The notes beneath the pieces are model-generated. The model worked only from the letters and a program-made list of their open reading frames with translations, was not told the origin of the DNA and ran no database searches. Source: Piromyces finnis (Eukaryota; Neocallimastigomycota; Neocallimastigomycetes; Neocallimastigales; Neocallimastigaceae). From it: a stretch of 64,000 nucleotides of DNA. The DNA lies in NCBI GenBank assembly GCA_002104945.1, contig MCFH01000001.1:1267001-1331000 (forward strand). Reading direction: 5' to 3'. Made by a program: the position numbers and the translations under genes. Positions 56,009 through 64,000 of this stretch are shown here, piece by piece. The first letter of the stretch is position 1; the number at the start of each line of letters is the position of its first letter.

Positions 56009-57428
56009 ATATGAATTATTAAAAAAAAATACCATAAATATAAAATAATATAAAATAGAACATTAGAAATTATTAATTTCATATTTAATATAATTAATTT
56101 AGAATTACATAATAATAATAATAATAATAATGTAGAAGTCGTTTATTTTTTTTTTTATTTGTTTGTTTATTTGCTTGTTTTTTTTTTTTTTGTTAATTTC
56201 ATTTTAAAATATATATTTTTTTTCTTTAATTGTTATATAAAAAAACTTTAAAAAAGATATTAATTTAAATTACTTGAGTCTTTTAATTCAAAATAAAATT
56301 ATTGTCAATACTTTATAAATCACTGCACATTAAAATTAAAATGTTATTATTTATTCTTTTTTAGAAACTAATAATATTTAATGAAATATGCGGGAAATAC
56401 CTTAATAATAAATGATAAAAATAAAAATTAATACAATATTATTTTAATGAAAGACTATATTATTTTATTCAACTAAAAATATTAATATAAAAAAAATAGT
56501 TAAATTTTAATAATAAAATTTTTTCTGTAAGAACTTTTTTTTTGTATCCCTTTTTATGATAATATTTTTTGTGTGACGTCTGAAATAAAATTTTTTCATT
56601 AACAATATGAAGAAAACTTTACTATTTTGATAAATGTACCAAATTAAATGGTATGTACTAATTTTATTAATTTTATTAGATTTCTTATATATTTAAAAAA
56701 CTATATATTATTAAATTATATTAGATAATATATTGATTTTAATTTAATTTAATTTATTTGGCTCAAAATTGTGAAATAGATTATTAATTGATTATTAATA
56801 TATTATTATAGAATTCCTAATCCTTCGTTTTTGCCTTATACAAAATTCAATATTACAAAGGTTATTTTTGAAAGGTATATAATCTAAGATTATAAATCAC
56901 AGATAGGTAATTATATAGTAATGAATAAATAAAAAAAAAGAGAAATATTATATGTTTTAATATATGCTCAATTGAACTACCATGCTTTTAAAAAAATATT
57001 CTAACCCATAAGCACTTATTTTTAAATATAATATTTATTACCTTTTTTTTTTGCTACTATAATCACTCCATGTATTTAATTATTGCATCCTAATAATATT
57101 ATGAATGTTTTTTTTATTTTTTAATAACTAGAACAACTTTATAACTATAAAAATTGTGATTAAAGTAAACCTAGTAAAAAAATATATAATGATGCATATT
57201 TATGCAATTATTATTCAACTATTACTTTCATGTTTATATAAATTCTCATTAAATAGCTTTTTAATATTTATTATGATTAAAACAATTTTCATACAACAAT
57301 TGAACTAATAACAAAATCTGTAAAATTATTAAAAAAATATTATATATTACATATATTAAAAATTCATTAAACTATTTTTTTAATTATTCCATCTTTTAAT
57401 TTAGGTTAAAAGAGTAGTTAGTTTAGCT

Positions 57429-57523
57429 TATATTTTTATTTATTAATTTTTATTTCTTATTAACTTTTTTTGATTTACTTTTAATTTACAATAAGTAAAT
57501 AAAAATTAATAAATAAAAATATA
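57429..57523. repeat. 27-bp perfect hairpin with 41-nt loop
   Basis: Bases 57429-57455 are the exact reverse complement of 57497-57523. A further five-pair segment (CTTAT/ATAAG) continues inward after a one-base bulge. The composition is A+T only but the order is not a simple repeat. A decayed foldback/MITE element or a palindrome formed by inverted duplication would fit. No flanking duplication was clear. Confidence 0.8.
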
Positions 57524-60500
57524 ACACAATTTTTTAATATAATAAATTATTAATAAAAAGGAAAATTAATACATTAAAAATTCTGTAATGTTTATATGAC
57601 TTTATTAATTTTTTGTTTTAAAAATATATTATTTATTTCAATTTTATTTATAATTATAATTTGATGCTTATCCTAATCTCTAATTATATTTAATAATTAA
57701 TATTTTAATTTATTTGGTATAAATTAAAAACAAACATGATTTAATTTATTCACCATACTACATTTCCATTTTTTTGACTTTTAACATATTAAAAAATATA
57801 ACAGTATAATATAAATAAATAATATATATAAAATTATCCAAAATATTGCTTCTACACACAGATAAAACATCCTATTTAGATTCCCATTTAAATAATTGTT
57901 TATATCGATTTTAATATTTTAATTCATTATTTTTATTTACCCAAATTTAAAAAAAGGAAATTAATCATAATTCTGTTTTTTTAAGGGATTAATAATTTTT
58001 TTAAGATAAAAATACATTTATATACTAAGATTTAGCTTATTTTGATAATAATAAAAAAAAACTTGAAATATAATTTTTACCATTAATGAATAGTATTTTT
58101 TTTTTAATAATAATAATTATATAATTATATTTATGATAATATAATAAAATGGATGATTTAGGAAAAAAAAAGAATAAATTTTAACATCTTTAATAAAATT
58201 TTAATTTAATACAATGTTGTTATTAGTTATATTAATATTTAATGTTTACCTTTAATAAATGTTTTAATATAATAATTCCTTCTTTCTTACTATTTTAATT
58301 TAAAAAAAAGAAGGAAATGTTACATTTCATTTTTAAAAGTGTTAATATAAAAAAATTATATTCAAAATTAAGAAATAATACTAAATTAACAATATTTAAG
58401 GATACAATATTAAAATAATCATAAAATTATAGTAAATCTCCATCGACTCATTATTATTTATTATTAATTCTATTAATTTAATACGCCGTAGCCTGTGATA
58501 ATAATAATATAAAAATTAAAAAAAAGGTTAATTATTAATATTTTTGAATTGAATTATTAGATTTTCAAACCTTATTAGATATTAAATACTTGTGTAAATT
58601 TTTCTACTAAACCTTGCTTTATAGTATAATTTACAAGGTAACGTCCTTTTAAAAATCTTTATTTTTTTTTTTTAAGCAGCAAGCTTGAAAATCTTCAATT
58701 ATATTTATCGTATTGTTAAAGTCTATCTCATTTTTTTTATAACAATTAAAGTATTTATTAGTATTGCTATTTTGATCATAGTTATAATTTTTTATACTGA
58801 AATTGACTACTATTATAATCGTAATTAATTTGTGAATATTATTATTACTTTTTATTTTTAATTGTTATACTTATTATATTATTATTCATTATGAAGAATC
58901 AATCTAATTTCCTTAACTATTATTATAATAATTATACTTTTTTTTTTCTAGTTAATATATACTATAAATTTAGTATCTATACTTTGAATTGAAGGTGAAT
59001 TTTGAATAAACTGATTTTTTTTTTTTATTATTTTATTAAATATCATATTAATTAATTAAAGATAAAGGAGGACATAGTAAAAGTACATAACCAGTAAAAC
59101 TACTATAATTTAAATCATTTTTATTGAATTTTTTGCTATGAGAGACAAATATATATTAAATATATTATAATAACTAAAATTATAATATAATTTATAAAGT
59201 TTATTATATTGTATAATGTATTAACTGTTTATTAAATTAGTATTAAATCACATATCTCTTTTTTTTCTTTTTTTTTTAAAAAATATAATATTGTAACTAA
59301 TTCATTCATACGATGAATAAAATTATACAATGAATTAATAAGAATAGATAATAAATAAGGTTTATCATATTTAATTTAATAAGAAAAAAAAGAAAAAAAA
59401 ATATTACTAAAGCTTATTCTTTTTATTAAATTATTAATTTAAAAATATTGAAGCCTAACTTAAGCAATATTTTTATAGAAAATATTTCTTTTCAATATAT
59501 TAAAATAGAATTAATTTAATTAATTATAAAATATATAATATTATCCGTTGTATATTAAATTTAAATTAGATTGTTATTATTATATTAAATAATACTAATT
59601 TAATAATAAAACTATATATCAATAATAAATTAAAACTATTTTTAGTATATTTAAAATATATTATGATTTAATTATAAATCCACGGTATATTAAAAATATA
59701 TTGTAAAAATATTAATAAATAATGTTTATTATGTAATATATATTTTAGAGAATTCAAATTATATAATCTATATGTGAAGAAACTGTAATGGCTTATAATA
59801 AAAATTATATATTATAGATTAAATTGATTTATATTAATATATTGATAAAATAGTTTATAAAATTGTCCATTCTTTTTATTATTTTTGAAAAATAATGAAG
59901 AAATATTTCTCTTCAAAAAATTACTAATTATTTTTATACTTGAATAAATAGCTTATAGAAATTGTCATCCTAATAGTAGTGTATGAAATATGCAATTATT
60001 ATTTAGATTTAGTGCTGTGCAGTAAATTAAAAAAGTATAAAAAAGATAGGTTATAGAAGTATTATTTAAATTATATTATAACAGTTTATTTTTATTCCAT
60101 ATTACTGAATAGTATTTATAAAATAATATATTTATCTATATATTAAATATATTAATATACAAATAATTCTTATTTGAAAACTGTGATGTTGCAATAATGT
60201 TATAAAATATTTGATTTAGATATTATATAGTAATATATTATCACAACAATTTCATTATTAAAATATATTACGATAAAAATAAATACATATTAATATATAT
60301 TAATATACAAGCAATATATTATATTAAATATGAGATAAACTTTTATATTTATTGTTTTTCTATTAAAATGTAGTATAATATATTGATATTCATATAGAAA
60401 TAATTTCATATATTTTATTATATTTAATAATATATCTCGAGGTATACTGAATTGAATTTAATATACTTCTTTAAATTAATAGAATGAAGGTTATTTATTA

Positions 60501-61948
60501 ATTAAATGTATTGCATTATATTTAATTATCTAGACCAAATTGATTTTAATTTATTTTTTAATATTATGAAAATTAATTATTAAATTATTTTTCATTAAAA
60601 TTACTATATTGTAAATTAAATTAATTAAATTAATTATTTAATTTATATATTATGTGCAAATAAATTAATTTTTAATTTATTAATATTAGCATCCAGTAAT
60701 ATTAATATAATATATTAAATTAAATTATTATGTATATTATGAATGAAACAATACAAACGAAAATAAGTAACCATTTTAATTAATAATATATTATGTTAAT
60801 TAAATCCATTGAAATATGACATTATTATCATATATTATTTTATTAATTAAATTAGATATCATATATTATAATTGTAATATCATTACAATGCTGATGATTA
60901 TAGAATTAGAATTAACTCTAGTATATAATATCAATAATAAAATTACTTAATATATTAATAATTATTTTGTAATATATTATTAAATTAAACAGATAAATTT
61001 CATTTAATTGTTGATTTTATTTATATATTAATAATAAAAGTTGAACTTAATATATTTATATTATAATGTAAATAAATAACTATGGCATATATTTAATAAT
61101 ATTTTATAATATATTAATTTAAATCATATTTTTTGTTATTGAAAACATTGAATTTAAATTAATATATTATGATATTATTTTTATATATAATTTTGGATAA
61201 AAATATATTTATTATTTCTTTAAATAATATATTATTATTAAGTTTGTTATGAAATTAAGTTTTTCACCTAGAAAAATTAATAATGAAATGTTGTAAAAAA
61301 AAAATTCATATTTAAGTATAAAGTTTCTTCAATTTTTTTTTTTTTTTAATTTTATTTTTTTGGTTTAAAAATTAATTTAAATTTTTGTTATATATTTTTA
61401 ATATATAAATATTAAAAAAAAAATTAAAAAAAAAAAAGTAGATTTTAATTTTTTTTATTATTTGTTTTATAATAATAATTTAATATATGTTTTGATTATT
61501 AAATAGTATCAATAAAAAATATTGTGACTTTTTATTTTTTTAAAAATATAAAATAAATTTTATTAAATTATTTTGTTTTTTTTAAAAAAATAATAGCGAT
61601 AAAATAAACTCAATATTATATAATACTTTCATAGTTTTATTTTCTTTTACTAATAATTATCATTAAGTAAAAAGATAAAATTAAGAAATATTAAATTTAT
61701 ATGTAAAAATTTGAAAAAGAAATAAAAATATATAAATATTGAACGAACAAAAGAAATAATAAATTTGTGAATACATTATACATTTTAAACCGAAAATCAA
61801 TTATAAAAATCAATATTTTATTAAAAGAAAGAAAAATAAAATAATATATATTTTACCCTAATATTTTAAGGTAAATATGAATATAAAATAAAGATACAAC
61901 TAAAGTTTTATAAAAAAGGTATTAATATTTTTTTTTATTTAGTAAATA

Positions 61949-63493
61949 ATGTCTGATTCAAAAGGAAAAAATGAAAAATTAGTTGATAACACCATTCCTC
62001 GTGATGATGCTATCCCAGAAGAAGCTCCAGCTGGTACAAAGGAAGTTAAAAGAAGAAGAAGATTATCACCAGATGAAACTAGAATATTAGCAGAAATTTT
62101 TGAACAAACTCAAAAGCCAAATGCAGCTTTAAGAAGTCGTTTAGCTCAACAATTAGATATGTCATCAAGAGCTGTTCAAATTTGGTTCCAAAACCGTCGC
62201 GCTAAGCTTAAGAGAGATGCTTCTGAAGCTCAAAATAGTTATATTTTCGATAGAAATAGAAGATTAAGTCTTCATCTTTATGATCGTGACAACAATTATT
62301 ATATGCCTGATGGTATGGATGGTGTTCCAAGAAGAGCTAGTTATTCAGTTGGTTATCCACAAGTCAATCAAAATTATCAACCAATGATGAATGGTCAAAA
62401 TCAATATACAACTACAACTACTGGTCAAATGAATCAATATTCTCAAAATAATGGTTATGCTACTGGTAATTCTTTACAACCACAAACTAATAATATGACT
62501 TATCAAAACCAAAACGTTTACATGGGACAACAACAAGTTACTCATGTCCAACCAATACAAGAAAGACAAATTCAACAATCTATTCCAAATGAACAAATTA
62601 TGGTTAATAATACTAATAATGCTAATTACAATAATCAAAATCAACAACAAATGTATATTCAATATCAACAAGGAACTCAACAGGTTATTTCTAAACAAAA
62701 TAATGGACAACAAATTCAACAAATTGTTAATCCAATGAATTATTCAAACAACAGTATGCCACCACCATCTCAAGCCCAAAATAATCAAATTTTACAACAA
62801 ACCCAAAACAATAATCAAGTTATGGGAATTCAACAAATTGGTATTGTTGATCAACAACAAACTCAACAAAATCAACAACAATCTAATAATTACCCATTAA
62901 CTACTGGAGCTGATCTCAATTCAAACTCCTCTACTACTATTGTTCAACAAAATAATAATAATGGTTTAACTGTCACTACTTCAGGTTCTAATATTTATAA
63001 TCAATCTCAACAACCAATGTCTGGACAAGTAAGAAATTTACCATCACCACCATTAAATAACAATAAGCAAATGAGCTCTCCATATAACTATGTCAATAAT
63101 ACTAATCCATCACAAAACAATAATCAACAACAAAATAATAATTCTCCATACATGAACCAAAATAATCAACAATACCAACAAGGAATGATAAATAATCAAC
63201 CACAAAATATTTACACCGGAAATGAACCATTATCCCCAGTCTCAAAGGAAAATAATAATGCTGGTGCTGCTGCTGGTAACTCAACTCCATTAAACTGGAC
63301 TACAAATGTTGTTGGAAATGAACAAGGTATTAATTTAAATATGAACACTAATGTTTCTACTCCATCATACAATAATTCAACCAATCAAATAAATAATAAC
63401 AATACTACACCAAATTTTAATAATAATTATTATCTTTCTTATCCAAATCAAAAGCAAATGAATAGTTCATATATTTCTCCAGTAGAATCATAA
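61949..63493 (+). CDS. Homeodomain transcription factor with Q/N-rich C-terminal region
   Basis: A single exon of 514 codons plus stop. The first ATG follows a long T-rich leader. The homeodomain spans about residues 33-90: KRRRRLSPDETRILAEIFEQ, then LRSRLAQQLDMSSRAVQIWF and QNRRAKLKR. The recognition helix WFQNRRAK (79-86) keeps the invariant Trp, Phe, Asn and Arg, and it is a typical 60-residue (non-TALE) domain. Two basic RRxS sites follow: RRLS with Ser107 and RRAS with Ser131, which fit the PKA consensus. From about residue 135 to the end the protein is Gln/Asn-rich and low in charge, a composition typical of activation domains and prion-like regions. The orthologue in other fungi is not clear from the domain alone. 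It is the only complete intronless gene here and has the longest upstream gap. Confidence 0.95.
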   Translation: MSDSKGKNEKLVDNTIPRDDAIPEEAPAGTKEVKRRRRLSPDETRILAEIFEQTQKPNAALRSRLAQQLDMSSRAVQIWFQNRRAKLKRDASEAQNSYIFDRNRRLSLHLYDRDNNYYMPDGMDGVPRRASYSVGYPQVNQNYQPMMNGQNQYTTTTTGQMNQYSQNNGYATGNSLQPQTNNMTYQNQNVYMGQQQVTHVQPIQERQIQQSIPNEQIMVNNTNNANYNNQNQQQMYIQYQQGTQQVISKQNNGQQIQQIVNPMNYSNNSMPPPSQAQNNQILQQTQNNNQVMGIQQIGIVDQQQTQQNQQQSNNYPLTTGADLNSNSSTTIVQQNNNNGLTVTTSGSNIYNQSQQPMSGQVRNLPSPPLNNNKQMSSPYNYVNNTNPSQNNNQQQNNNSPYMNQNNQQYQQGMINNQPQNIYTGNEPLSPVSKENNNAGAAAGNSTPLNWTTNVVGNEQGINLNMNTNVSTPSYNNSTNQINNNNTTPNFNNNYYLSYPNQKQMNSSYISPVES

Positions 63494-64000
63494 GTAATTA
63501 TTTAAGGAATAATGAAAGTCTTTCAACTTATATTTAGAAACATAAATAGGATTTTTTTAATCTTTGTGGTCCTATGACTTATAAATAATATCAAAAGATT
63601 AATTCTATTTTTTTTTAATATGAATTTTATTTTTTTATTAAGAAAATAATAAAATAAAATTCGAATATTTTTTCAATCAATTTTTGAAAAAAAAAAATTC
63701 ATTTTTATCTATTAAAAATGAAAATATAGATTTTTTTTTTAAAAATAGAAAAATTATTGAATTAAAAAAAATAGTTATAGAATTACTTTTTTCAAAAGAA
63801 AATTAATATGATATATAATATAGAGTATTTTATCGTCGTCTATATTCATTCAAAATTTTAATTTTCTATATTTAATTTTCATTTTACAATTTTTAAATTT
63901 TTTAATATTCATCATAAATATAATTTAAATGAACCTGTTTATTCGTATAAAATTAATAAATTCTTATCAATATTTATCCTGAAAGATTTTAAGGTAGTAT
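63494..64000. other. 3' flank of the homeobox gene, no further gene seen
   Basis: About 500 bp of A+T-rich DNA to the window end, with A and T runs and no recognised exon. Confidence 0.55.

Noticed and set aside
59400-61250. Organellar (mitochondrial-type) DNA insertion, suggested by nearly pure A+T sequence
   Set aside because: No rRNA, tRNA or organellar protein fragment was recognised; the composition alone matches other spacers.

Overview
The window is nuclear DNA of a eukaryote with extremely A+T-rich introns and intergenic DNA. It has long A or T tracts, many (ATT)n microsatellites and short GT...AG introns. The best fit is an anaerobic gut fungus (Neocallimastigomycota, Neocallimastix/Piromyces/Anaeromyces type). 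The reasons are the base composition, two class C GPCRs with a solute-binding-protein-like ectodomain, and the mix of opisthokont genes. The genus cannot be fixed from sequence alone. All multi-exon gene models were built by hand: donors and acceptors were chosen so that phases agree and family motifs run through, and every complete model sums to a multiple of three.

Layout. 1-741 (+): the C-terminus of a COPII Sec24. 1668-9068 (-): two tandem nicastrin genes (gamma-secretase ectodomain subunit) sharing the same 14-exon layout. 9928-12133 (+): bifunctional purine enzyme ATIC. 12.67-13.0 kb: remnant of a dispersed element. 13799-15387 (-): CK2 beta subunit. 17607-20924 (-): an unrecognised single-pass membrane protein rich in Trp-Pro and short repeats. 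23767-34510 (+): two tandem class C GPCR genes of 23 exons each, many of them microexons. 34932-36974 (-): ATG4. 38127-42586 (+): an Asunder/INTS13-like Integrator subunit. 43261-44101 (-): ARF1-type GTPase. 45545-47168 (-): Bin3/MePCE RNA-capping methyltransferase. 47169-61948: a gene-poor stretch of about 14.8 kb with microsatellites, a 3 x 50 bp tandem repeat, foldback repeats and one intact-looking tRNA-derived SINE with a 13-bp target-site duplication. 61949-63493 (+): an intronless homeodomain gene with a Q/N-rich tail.

How they relate. Most genes are ordinary housekeeping functions: secretion (Sec24, ARF), purine synthesis (ATIC), CK2 signalling and autophagy (ATG4). Three things are less ordinary for a fungus. 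There is a duplicated nicastrin, a duplicated nutrient-sensor-like GPCR, and two RNA polymerase II/snRNA-related factors (INTS13-like and Bin3) within 10 kb. I saw no clear tRNA or rRNA gene, CRISPR array or origin. Poly-A signals and core promoters cannot be told apart from the A+T-rich background.
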